Part shown: positions 1-7,059 of the stretch, piece by piece
How positions within the stretch are numbered: the stretch's first letter is position 1
Layout: each line of letters begins with the position of its first letter
Source of the DNA: Mesonia phycicola
GTDB taxonomy: Bacteria > Bacteroidota > Bacteroidia > Flavobacteriales > Flavobacteriaceae
Reading direction: 5' to 3'
Assembly (NCBI RefSeq): GCF_900141885.1
Contig: NZ_FQYY01000002.1
Location: 186,001-250,000 of the forward strand
Length of the DNA: 64,000 nt
Position numbers and translations under genes: made by a program
Notes under the pieces: generated by a model
Database searches by the model: none
Told to the model about the DNA's origin: nothing
What the model saw: only the letters and a program-made list of their open reading frames with translations

Positions 1-768
1 AAAAAAACAAGAGCTTTAATTGCTGAAGAAAAAATTGAAGAGATTGGTGAAAATGAACATATTAACACCGAAGTACTTTTAAATTTAAATCCAGACGTTG
101 TTATTGGTTTTGCAGTAGAAGGTGGAAATAAAGCGTTTGAAATAGTACAGAAAAGCGGAATACCAGTAGTTTATAATGGAGATTGGACAGAAACAGACCC
201 ACTTGGTAAAGCAGAATGGATTAAGTTTTTTGGTGCATTTTACAATAAACAACCTCAAGCAGATAGTATTTTTAAAAAAATTGAAAGAGAATATATTTCC
301 GCCAAAAAATTAGTAGAAAATGTAACAATTAAACCTACTGTACTTGCAGGTTCTATGTATAAAGATGTTTGGTATTTACCTTATGGTAATTCTTGGCAAG
401 CACAATTTATAAAAGATGCGCAAGCAGAATATTTATATGCAGAAACTTCTGGTAATGGTAGTATTTCTGCTTCTTTTGAAAGTGTTTTAGATAAAGCTCA
501 AAATGCAGATTACTGGATTGCTCCAGGAAGTTTTATTAGTTATGAGCAAATGTTAAATACCTCTGAGCATTACCAACAATTTAAAGCATTTCAGAAAAAA
601 AACATATATTCTTTTGCTGGAGTAACAGGAGAAACAGGCGGAGTTTTATATTATGAGTTAGCACCGCTACGTCCAGATTTAGTGCTTAAAGATTTAATAA
701 AAACTTTTCATCCAGAACTTTTAGAAAACTACCAACCTACATTTTTTAAAATGTTAGATGAAAAGTAA
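1..768 (+). CDS. ABC importer substrate-binding protein, BtuF/FhuD type (5' end missing)
   Basis: The frame is open from base 1 and ends in TAA at 766-768, so 255 C-terminal residues are visible and the start and signal peptide lie outside the window. The text has the features of class III (helical-backbone) periplasmic binding proteins: an 'LNLNPDVVIGF' strand, then 'SGIPVVYNGDW', a long connecting helix and a second lobe. These proteins carry Fe-siderophores, haem or cobalamin to a FecCD-type permease, which is exactly what follows 44 bases downstream together with its ATPase. Which ligand is bound cannot be read from the sequence; no TonB receptor or biosynthetic gene is in view. Function as metal-chelate binding protein is fairly sure, substrate unknown. 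Confidence 0.85.
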   Translation, partial: KKTRALIAEEKIEEIGENEHINTEVLLNLNPDVVIGFAVEGGNKAFEIVQKSGIPVVYNGDWTETDPLGKAEWIKFFGAFYNKQPQADSIFKKIEREYISAKKLVENVTIKPTVLAGSMYKDVWYLPYGNSWQAQFIKDAQAEYLYAETSGNGSISASFESVLDKAQNADYWIAPGSFISYEQMLNTSEHYQQFKAFQKKNIYSFAGVTGETGGVLYYELAPLRPDLVLKDLIKTFHPELLENYQPTFFKMLDEK

Positions 769-812
769 AAATTACTATTCTACAAGATTTCTAAAATTTT
801 TACCTTCGCTAA

Positions 813-1835
813 ATGCAAAAAAATACCATATTTCTTTTATTAGGTGTTCTTATTTTACTCTTATTTATGATCTTAAACATTAGTTTAGGCTCTGTAAACA
901 TACCTTTAAAAGAAATTATGGCAAGTTTACTAGATGCTGATGTAGAGAAAGAAACTTGGAGATATATTATTTTAGAATACCGCTTACCAAAAGCTATTAC
1001 AGCAATATTAGTAGGCTCAGGTTTAGCCTTAAGCGGACTTTTAATGCAAACATTGTTTAGAAATCCGTTAGCTGGTCCTTATGTATTGGGTTTAAGTAGT
1101 GGCGCTAGTTTGGGAGTTGCTATGGTTATATTAGGAGGTTCTATTTTTGGAGGAGTTATCTCTTCTTTTTTCTTTTCTAAATGGACATTAGTAATTGCTG
1201 CAAGTTTAGGAAGCATACTGGTTTTATTAGCCGTTTTAGCAACCTCTTTTCGGGTTAAAGATACCATGACGCTGCTAATTATTGGTTTAATGTTTGCCAG
1301 TTTAACTTCTGCTGTTGTTAGCATTCTTTCTTATTTTAGTCCAGCAGAATCTTTACAACAATATGTGTTTTGGTCTTTTGGCAGCTTAGGTAATTTATCT
1401 TGGCAAGAAGTACTTATTTTACTTATTTTCTGGTGTTTGGGTATACTCATTTCCATTTTCTGCATCAAAAATTTAAATTCACTTTTGTTGGGGGAAAAAT
1501 ATGCAGTGAGTTTAGGTGCTAATCTTAAAAAAACACGCCTATTAGTAATTTTAGCTACTGGCTTATTAGCCGGAAGCATTACCGCTTTTGCAGGACCTAT
1601 TGCTTTTATTGGCTTAGCAGTACCGCATCTAACGAGACAAATTATTACTAAAAATAACCACTTAATTTTGTTTCCTGCTGTAGCTATAGGAGGTGCAATT
1701 TTAATGCTGATCTGTGATAGTATTGCACAATTACCTGGCAGCAACACCACTTTACCAATTAACGCGATTACTTCTTTAATTGGTGCTCCCGTGGTAATTT
1801 GGCTTTTAGTAAGAAAAAAGAAGTTGTACTTTTAA
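813..1835 (+). CDS. FecCD/BtuC-family ABC transporter permease
   Basis: 340 residues, the usual length for BtuC/FecD permeases, with about nine to ten hydrophobic segments beginning at residue 5. The family signature is present around residues 72-105 ('RNPLAGP' then 'LGLSSGASLG'), and the cytoplasmic coupling region near residues 260-275 reads 'GPIAFIGLAVPHLTR'. It forms the inner-membrane channel for a siderophore, haem or cobalamin taken from the preceding binding protein and is driven by the following ATPase. Gaps to the neighbours are 44 and 31 bases, so the three genes are probably one transcript. The protein should act as a homodimer because only one permease gene is present. The transported compound is not identifiable from sequence. 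Confidence 0.9.
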   Translation: MQKNTIFLLLGVLILLLFMILNISLGSVNIPLKEIMASLLDADVEKETWRYIILEYRLPKAITAILVGSGLALSGLLMQTLFRNPLAGPYVLGLSSGASLGVAMVILGGSIFGGVISSFFFSKWTLVIAASLGSILVLLAVLATSFRVKDTMTLLIIGLMFASLTSAVVSILSYFSPAESLQQYVFWSFGSLGNLSWQEVLILLIFWCLGILISIFCIKNLNSLLLGEKYAVSLGANLKKTRLLVILATGLLAGSITAFAGPIAFIGLAVPHLTRQIITKNNHLILFPAVAIGGAILMLICDSIAQLPGSNTTLPINAITSLIGAPVVIWLLVRKKKLYF

Positions 1836-1866
1836 ATTTCTTTTCTTTAAAAACAGAAATAAATTA

Positions 1867-2649
1867 ATGAATATAGAAACTGAAATAAAATCAATTTTAA
1901 AAACGCATCAACTAGATATTGGTTATGCTAACAAATTGATTGCAAAAAATATTTCGGTAGAAATAAATACAGGAAATTTAATAGCAGTAATTGGAGTAAA
2001 CGGCTCTGGGAAATCTACCTTATTAAAAACACTAACAGGTGATTTGAGTCCTAAAAAAGGAGAAATTTATCTTCAACAAAAAAATATTACAGAGTTAAAT
2101 ACCGCTCAATTATCACATTTTATTAGCGTAGTACTAACAGATACGCAATTTTCTCACAATTTGAATGTAGAAGAGTTAGTAGCTTTAGGCAGGCAACCTT
2201 ATACCAATTGGTTAGGGCAACTTTCTAAAAACGATAAATTAGAGATTAACAAAGCTCTACAATTATTAGAAATTGAAGAGAAATCATTATCTAAGTGTAG
2301 CGATTTAAGTGACGGGCAATTACAAAAAGTGTTATTGGCAAGAGCAATAGCCCAAAATACACCGCTTATTTTTTTAGATGAACCTACTACTCACCTAGAC
2401 CTTTACCATAAAATTTTTGTTTTTAAATTGCTAAAAAAACTTACCCGACAAACAGAAAAAGCAATAGTTTTTGCTACTCATGAAATTAATTTAGCGTTAC
2501 AATTATGCGATCAAATTATATTGGTAAATAAGGGAGAAATTATTCAAAAAACGCCAGAAGAACTGATTAAAAGTAACTTGCTTCAAGAACTTTTCCCGAA
2601 AGATTTGGTTGCTTTTGATGCTTCAAGCAAAAGTTTTAGAGTTTTGTAA
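1867..2649 (+). CDS. ABC transporter ATP-binding protein, FecE/BtuD type
   Basis: 260 residues with all nucleotide-binding motifs of an importer ATPase: Walker A 'GVNGSGKST' near residue 43, a Q-loop before residue 100, a signature 'LSDGQLQKV' near residue 147, Walker B 'LIFLDEPT' near 170 and the switch histidine in 'FATHE'. The signature deviates from the canonical LSGGQ by Asp replacing the first Gly, a tolerated variant in FecE-like ATPases. It powers the permease encoded 31 bases upstream. The C-terminal 35 residues ('LLQELFPKDLVAFD') resemble the regulatory tail of iron-siderophore ATPases. Last gene of this operon; a pair of palindromes follows. Confidence 0.9.
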   Translation: MNIETEIKSILKTHQLDIGYANKLIAKNISVEINTGNLIAVIGVNGSGKSTLLKTLTGDLSPKKGEIYLQQKNITELNTAQLSHFISVVLTDTQFSHNLNVEELVALGRQPYTNWLGQLSKNDKLEINKALQLLEIEEKSLSKCSDLSDGQLQKVLLARAIAQNTPLIFLDEPTTHLDLYHKIFVFKLLKKLTRQTEKAIVFATHEINLALQLCDQIILVNKGEIIQKTPEELIKSNLLQELFPKDLVAFDASSKSFRVL

Positions 2650-2662
2650 AGCTTTATTATAA

Positions 2663-2772
2663 CTAACGTCATGCTGAACTTGATTCAGCATCGCATACTA
2701 ATTGTCAATTTCAAAACGTGTATGAGATTCCGTGTCACGCACGGAATGACCAGCTAGCTATAAGTTCGTTAG
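2663..2772. repeat. Intergenic double-palindrome element
   Basis: Two perfect hairpins lie in the gap between the transporter ATPase and rmuC. The first has arms ATGCTGAA (2671-2678) and TTCAGCAT (2684-2691) around a 5-base loop; the second has arms ATTCCGTG (2727-2734) and CACGGAAT (2740-2747), also with a 5-base loop. The outer ends are inverted too: GTCAT (2668-2672) against ATGAC (2746-2750), and CTAACG (2663-2668) against CGTTAG (2767-2772). It is markedly richer in G+C than its surroundings and does not encode protein. The layout is that of the small dispersed palindromic repeats found between genes in many Flavobacteriia; only one copy is in this window, so its repeat status is inferred. 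It could also end transcription of the transporter operon. Confidence 0.55.
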
Positions 2773-2805
2773 ATTAAATCTCTCATTTGCTGAAGTAATT
2801 TTATG

Positions 2806-2813
2806 TAAATTTG
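2806..2813 (+). promoter_or_regulatory. Candidate -7 element of rmuC promoter
   Basis: TAAATTTG matches the Bacteroidota -7 consensus TAnnTTTG, 14 bases before the rmuC start. A TTTG at 2786-2789 could serve as the -33 box, although the 16-base spacing is shorter than the usual 19-21. Confidence 0.45.
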
Positions 2814-2827
2814 AAAAAAAGGCTTTT

Positions 2828-4153
2828 ATGATTGAATACATTATTTTAGGAGTCATTGCTGTGGTAATGCTTTTTATAGGAATTTTTATGGGCAAAAGTC
2901 TCGGAAAGCTAAAACAGCAATCTATTCAGAAAAGCTTAGAAAGTGAGGTTTCAAATTATCAACTTCAATTAGAAAATTCTGAAAAAAATTTGCAAGAAGT
3001 AAAAACAGAACGAGAATCACTTAGAAATGAAAAAGACTTTTTTAAAGATGAATTGACTCGTAAAAACGTAGAGTTTTCTAATTTACAACAACGAAATAAC
3101 GAGCAAAAAGAAGAGGTACAACAATTACAAGAAAAATTTCAGAAAGAATTTGAAAATTTGGCCCACAAAATATTTGATGAAAATTCAGAAAAATTCTCTA
3201 ATCAGAATAAAGAGAATATACAGCATATTTTAAATCCGTTACAAGAAAAAATTAAAGTTTTTGAAGAAAAAGTAGAACGAAACAGCCTAAATTCTGTAAA
3301 AATTAATGCTGAATTAAGTAAGCAGTTACAATTTTTAAACGAACAAAACCTGAAAATTAGTGAAGAAGCTACTAATTTAACCAAAGCCTTAAAAGGAGAT
3401 ACTAAAATGCAAGGCAACTGGGGAGAAATGGTTTTAGAAAGAGTTTTAGAGCGTAGCGGTCTACAAAAAGATAGCGAATATTTTGTGCAGCAAAATTTTG
3501 TAACTCAAGAAGGCAAACGAGTTATGCCAGATGTGGTGATAAAACTACCTGGTAATAAAAAAATGATTATTGACTCTAAGGTTTCTTTAAATGCTTATGA
3601 GCGTTATGTAAATGAAGTAGATGATGCACAGAAAATAATTCATTTAAAAAATCATCTTATAGCTGTAAAAAACCGAGTAGATGAGCTTAGTAAGAAAAAC
3701 TATCATCAGCTTTATGATATGGAAAGTCCAGATTTTGTGCTGTTATTTATACCTATTGAAGCTGCTTTTGCGGTAGCCTCTCAAGAATATCCGCAACTTT
3801 ATGGCGATGCTTTTGATAAAAATATTATTTTGGTCACTCCTACCACCTTATTAGCGGTTTTAAAAACCATAGATAGTATGTGGCAAAATGAAAAGCAAAA
3901 GCAAAATGCTATTGAAATTGCTACACAAGCAGGTGCGTTGTATGACTCTTTTGTAAATTTAACCGAAGAGTTGAAAAAAGTAGGAAACCAAATTGGTACG
4001 GTACAAAATAGCTACGATAAAGCTATGGTAAAACTTACGGGTAAAGGTAATTTGGTAAGACGAGTAGAAAAATTAAAAGAACTTGGCGCTAAAGCCAGTA
4101 AACAAATAGATGCTAAACTTATTGAGCAGTCTACAAACGAATTAGATTTATGA
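2828..4153 (+). CDS. rmuC: DNA recombination protein RmuC
   Basis: 441 residues: one N-terminal membrane anchor (residues 3-23), a long coiled coil (about 30-190), then the RmuC nuclease-like core beginning near residue 195 with 'GNWGEMVLERVLERSGL' and continuing through 'MPDVVIKLPGNKKMIIDSKVSLNAY' near 235-260. The latter holds the D-x-K pattern of PD-(D/E)xK folds. RmuC limits inversions between short inverted repeats in E. coli; its biochemical role is still poorly defined and it has since been linked to anti-plasmid or anti-phage restriction in some bacteria. Its stop overlaps the start of the next gene by four bases (ATGA), indicating translational coupling. Confidence 0.93.
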   Translation: MIEYIILGVIAVVMLFIGIFMGKSLGKLKQQSIQKSLESEVSNYQLQLENSEKNLQEVKTERESLRNEKDFFKDELTRKNVEFSNLQQRNNEQKEEVQQLQEKFQKEFENLAHKIFDENSEKFSNQNKENIQHILNPLQEKIKVFEEKVERNSLNSVKINAELSKQLQFLNEQNLKISEEATNLTKALKGDTKMQGNWGEMVLERVLERSGLQKDSEYFVQQNFVTQEGKRVMPDVVIKLPGNKKMIIDSKVSLNAYERYVNEVDDAQKIIHLKNHLIAVKNRVDELSKKNYHQLYDMESPDFVLLFIPIEAAFAVASQEYPQLYGDAFDKNIILVTPTTLLAVLKTIDSMWQNEKQKQNAIEIATQAGALYDSFVNLTEELKKVGNQIGTVQNSYDKAMVKLTGKGNLVRRVEKLKELGAKASKQIDAKLIEQSTNELDL

Positions 4154-4515
4154 AAAAAATATTAGCATACGTTTTATTAGGGATTGCTGCCATAGCAATG
4201 GCTTATTACGCTTTTGTTTATTTTGTACCCTATAGTGAAGGTACACGTGCTGGAGAATTAATAAAATTTAGTAGCCGTGGAGTAATGGTAAAAACTTGGG
4301 AAGGGCAAATAAGTCAAGGTATTAGTGGTGCTCAAATTTTTAGCTTTTCTGTACTTGATAAAGATGAAGAAGTGATAGAAAAAATGAAGCAATACCAAGG
4401 CGAGTATGTAAAACTTACTTATGTAGAGCGCTATGGTACTTTTGTTTTTTGGGGAGATACTAAATATTTTGTAACAGATGTAGAGCTCTCCCAATCTCCA
4501 CATTTTAGAAGATAA
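4150..4515 (+). CDS. Small conserved membrane-anchored protein of unknown function
   Basis: 121 residues. The first 26 form a single hydrophobic segment followed by 'YFVPYSEGTRAGELIKFSSRG' type residues, and the remaining 95 form a soluble, probably beta-rich domain expected on the periplasmic side. The start ATG overlaps the rmuC stop (ATGA), so the two are co-translated. Homologues in other Flavobacteriia are, from memory, sometimes labelled '6-phosphogluconate dehydrogenase', but the protein is far too short and has no Rossmann motif, so that name should not be used. No catalytic motif is visible. Function unknown. Confidence 0.85.
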   Translation: MKKILAYVLLGIAAIAMAYYAFVYFVPYSEGTRAGELIKFSSRGVMVKTWEGQISQGISGAQIFSFSVLDKDEEVIEKMKQYQGEYVKLTYVERYGTFVFWGDTKYFVTDVELSQSPHFRR

Positions 4516-4569
4516 ATATCTTTTAATAGAATAGATCTCTTTAAAATTATTATCTTAAATATTTTCTAA

Positions 4570-4657
4570 GCGCAAGGGATTGTAGTGGCATCCTTTTTTT
4601 GCTTTAATAAATGGCAAAAAAAGATATAACGAAAAGCCCGACCCTTTGGGGTTGCGC
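4570..4657 (+). ncRNA. Candidate structured RNA or cis-regulatory element
   Basis: The 163-base gap before the thioesterase gene contains a compact nested fold. An outer stem pairs GCGCAA (4570-4575) with TTGCGC (4652-4657). Inside it a 9-bp helix pairs TTTTTTTGC (4594-4602) with GCAAAAAAA (4614-4622) over an 11-base loop, and a short CCC/GGG hairpin (4642-4644 with 4648-4650) sits next to the closing stem. The unpaired segments 'GGGATTGTAGTGGCATCC' and 'AACGAAAAGCCCGA' are G/C-rich compared with the flanking DNA, as expected for conserved RNA. I have the impression of having seen this sequence between genes in other Flavobacteriaceae, but cannot verify that here. It ends 21 bases before the thioesterase start, or it may be the 3' tail of the upstream transcript. 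Strand is inferred. Confidence 0.5.
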
Positions 4658-4678
4658 CTAAATGATAACAAATTATTT

Positions 4679-5224
4679 ATGAGTAAAGAATTTAAACATG
4701 TATCTGAGTCTGAGGTAACCATATCTGAACTAATGCTTCCCTCCCATTCTAATTTTAACGGAAAAATTCACGGAGGTTATATTTTATCTCTTTTAGATCA
4801 AATTGCATTTGCTTGTGCGTCTAAGCATAGCGGGCAATATTGTGTAACGGCTAGTGTAGATACGGTAGATTTTTTAAGGCCTATTGAAATTGGAGAACTA
4901 GTAACTATGAAAGCATCTGTAAATTACGTTGGTAACAGTTCTATGGTTATTGGTATACGTGTAGAGGCTGAAAACATACAGACGGGAGACGTTAAACATT
5001 GTAACTCTTCTTACATCACCATGGTAGCAAAAGATAAAGACGGAAATAGTTTAAAAGTACCTGGACTTATTTTATCTAGAAGAAAAAGTGTTTTAAGGTT
5101 TTTGAAAAGTATGAAACGTACGCAATTAAAAAGAAAAAGAGATGAAGAATTTCATCATATAGATTTTTCTTCACCAGATTTTCAAAACGATTTAAAACAA
5201 TATAGAGTTAAGGTAGAATTGTAA
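4679..5224 (+). CDS. Acyl-CoA thioesterase, hotdog fold (YciA/ACOT type)
   Basis: 181 residues counted from the ATG at 4679. The frame stays open upstream to 4646 through a TTG, but that stretch lies inside the folded element and is not protein-like. The conserved hotdog core includes 'LPSHSNFNGKIHGG' followed by 'LLDQIAF' (residues about 18-45), with the Asn-x-x-x-x-x-His-Gly-Gly and Asp of YciA/BACH-type enzymes, and 'VDTVDFLRPI' further on. It hydrolyses acyl-CoA to free acid and CoA in the cytoplasm. The last 40 residues are a basic helical tail seen in this subfamily. Preferred chain length cannot be told. Monocistronic as far as can be seen. Confidence 0.88.
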   Translation: MSKEFKHVSESEVTISELMLPSHSNFNGKIHGGYILSLLDQIAFACASKHSGQYCVTASVDTVDFLRPIEIGELVTMKASVNYVGNSSMVIGIRVEAENIQTGDVKHCNSSYITMVAKDKDGNSLKVPGLILSRRKSVLRFLKSMKRTQLKRKRDEEFHHIDFSSPDFQNDLKQYRVKVEL

Positions 5225-5326
5225 AAAATGTGAAGAAGCGTTAAGCTTCTGCTAAAACTAGCTACATAGAATTTTAAAATTGTTTTATTACAATAAAAAT
5301 GAATATTTATAACTAAAAATTTAATT

Positions 5327-5716
5327 ATGAAAAATAAACTTATTTTACTTTTTGCAGCTGTATCTTTAGTAAGTTGTTCTCCAAGTATTGTAAATTCTTG
5401 GAATATTGATAAATATGAAGTTATTAAAAAAGGACAAAGTACGACTTCTAACAATATTGGTACTATTTCTTTTAACAGCGACGGAAAGGGTGTAAAAGAT
5501 ATAAATTATAATGTATTTCAAAATGACTATAGTGATAAATCACAGTTTAGTTATGAGTTACACGAAGATTACATCATTATTAAAAGTGCTGGAGAAGAAC
5601 AAGAATCTCATTTAAATAAAACCTGGATTATTGTAAGTGATAAATCTAAAAAACAAGTTTGGAAATCTACAGATGGCCAACAAAGTGTACAGGTTTTAGA
5701 ACTTAGTAGAGAATAA
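5327..5716 (+). CDS. Lipoprotein with lipocalin-like domain, unknown role
   Basis: 129 residues with a lipoprotein signal peptide: hydrophobic residues 4-14 and lipobox 'LVSC' giving lipidated Cys17, followed by Ser-Pro-Ser. The mature part reads as a small beta barrel of the 'lipocalin-like' kind common in Flavobacteriia, opening with 'SWNIDKYEV' and containing 'GTISFNSDGKG', which resembles the W-x-[IV] strand at the start of such domains. No enzymatic residues are evident. It is likely anchored in the outer or inner membrane facing the periplasm. It stands alone, with a terminator 15 bases after its stop. Ligand and role unknown. Confidence 0.8.
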   Translation: MKNKLILLFAAVSLVSCSPSIVNSWNIDKYEVIKKGQSTTSNNIGTISFNSDGKGVKDINYNVFQNDYSDKSQFSYELHEDYIIIKSAGEEQESHLNKTWIIVSDKSKKQVWKSTDGQQSVQVLELSRE

Positions 5717-5730
5717 AAAAATTACATATA

Positions 5731-5767
5731 AAAAAAAGCTCCGTTATTTCTAACGGAGCTTTTTTTA
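5731..5767. terminator. Bidirectional intrinsic terminator
   Basis: Perfect stem AGCTCCGTTA (5737-5746) with TAACGGAGCT (5751-5760), 4-base loop, flanked by seven A on the left and seven T on the right. It ends both the plus-strand lipoprotein gene and the minus-strand gyrA-TPR operon, which converge here. Confidence 0.9.
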
Positions 5768-5786
5768 TACTTGGTTGTAAATACTA

Positions 5787-7028
5787 TTAACCTTGCATTG
5801 CTTTGTATTTAGCAACTTTATCATCATTCCCTAATTGTGAATGGATATTGATTAAAGTTTGAATAGCTTGCTCGTTATTTGGTTCTAAATCTACCGCTTT
5901 TTCTAAGTAAGGAACTGCATTTTTATAAAGCTCAGAACGCTCTTTAGTCAACTCATCATAACGTTTATTATCTGCATTACTCATCCCTAAACCATTCATT
6001 TCGTCAATAATAGATTTCTCTTTCATTAACATAGATGATGCTAAGTTTACGTATGCATTAGCCATTTTTGGATCAATTTCAATAGCTTTTTTGTAGTAAG
6101 TAATAGATTTTTCTGCAGCATCCATTTGCATTGCAGTAACTCCTAAATTGTAGTATAATGCAGCGTTATTAGGATCTTTTTCTAATACTTTCTCTACAAT
6201 TTCAGTATACTTTTTCTTATCTCCAGACTGATAATAAATATCTGCTTGTGCTAATAATAAGTCTGTATCTTCAGGGTTAGTAGCTATAGCTTTATCTATT
6301 GCTTTAAGACCTTTTTCTGTGTCTCCTTGTTGAAGATAGATTAAAGCAATATTTTTAGTGATTTCAGCTTTTTTAGATGGTAATTTTTCTTCTTTAGGAT
6401 CTTTATAAGTTCCTGTTTTCATGAAGATATCTCTCTGTTCTTTGTCTGTAAACTTTTCTTGTTCACCAGTAGCTTTATTGGTAGCATAATACTCCATACC
6501 TTCTCCAGAATAATTTAATTCTTGTAAAGTATTATAATATTCTAAGGCAGTTTTGTAATCTTTAGCATTAGTTGCATTAGAAGCTGCATAGTATAAATAA
6601 ATAGTATCTTTTTTATTTAAGTTGTACGATGCATAAAGTTTTTCTGCTGATTTAGAAAAATTTTGAGCATTTTGATCTGCAATTGCAGAGTTAATCAAAG
6701 CATTTCTAACCTTAGTTAAATTTGCATCTGCATCTTGGCTTCCTAATTCTTTAGCCATCTTAAAAGACTCTCCTGCAATATTTAAATCTTCTACAGATTG
6801 CTTTTGAGGTTGACTCCCCATATATGCAAGCCCTTTAGCTACATAAAAATCTTCTTTTAAATTATCTTTTTGAGAAGAAATACTTCCTTCTACAGATTTT
6901 AAAAGAGATTTTGCTTCTGCATAATTTTCTTTATTGATTGCTTTTTCAGCACTTTTAATTTCTTTTTTTTGTGCAAAAACTGCAGAACTCGCTAAAATTA
7001 AGCTTACTGCTAAAATTTTTGTTTTCAT
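5787..7028 (-). CDS. Secreted or periplasmic TPR-repeat protein
   Basis: 413 residues from the ATG at 7028, chosen because it opens a clean signal peptide (MKTKILAVSL...SSAVFAQ); an earlier in-frame ATG at 7103 would add 25 polar residues and overlap gyrA. After the signal come at least six tetratricopeptide units, including a canonical one at about residues 300-335 ('YNLGVTAMQMDAAEKSITYY', then 'KAIEIDPKMANAYVNLASS'). TPR arrays bind other proteins; no enzymatic domain is present. The gene starts 31 bases after the gyrA stop on the same strand, an order conserved in Flavobacteriia, so it is likely co-transcribed with gyrA, though no functional tie to gyrase is known. Function otherwise unknown. 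Confidence 0.85.
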   Translation of the reverse strand: MKTKILAVSLILASSAVFAQKKEIKSAEKAINKENYAEAKSLLKSVEGSISSQKDNLKEDFYVAKGLAYMGSQPQKQSVEDLNIAGESFKMAKELGSQDADANLTKVRNALINSAIADQNAQNFSKSAEKLYASYNLNKKDTIYLYYAASNATNAKDYKTALEYYNTLQELNYSGEGMEYYATNKATGEQEKFTDKEQRDIFMKTGTYKDPKEEKLPSKKAEITKNIALIYLQQGDTEKGLKAIDKAIATNPEDTDLLLAQADIYYQSGDKKKYTEIVEKVLEKDPNNAALYYNLGVTAMQMDAAEKSITYYKKAIEIDPKMANAYVNLASSMLMKEKSIIDEMNGLGMSNADNKRYDELTKERSELYKNAVPYLEKAVDLEPNNEQAIQTLINIHSQLGNDDKVAKYKAMQG

Positions 7029-7059
7029 TTTTAAAAATTTTTGGTTTGAGATTATTTTT

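Noticed and set aside
1331-1750. Long minus-strand frame inside the permease gene
   Set aside because: It is antisense to a well-conserved membrane protein, has no recognisable domain and reflects codon bias.
2663-2772. Reading the palindrome pair as an insertion sequence remnant
   Set aside because: It is about 110 bases, has no coding remnant and no visible target duplication.
4646-4678. An in-frame TTG that would extend the thioesterase by 11 residues
   Set aside because: It lies inside the folded G/C-rich element, and the ATG at 4679 aligns with the start of the conserved domain.
5234-5250. Hairpin AGAAGC/GCTTCT after the thioesterase as a terminator
   Set aside because: Only six base pairs and no T run; transcription may simply continue or end elsewhere.
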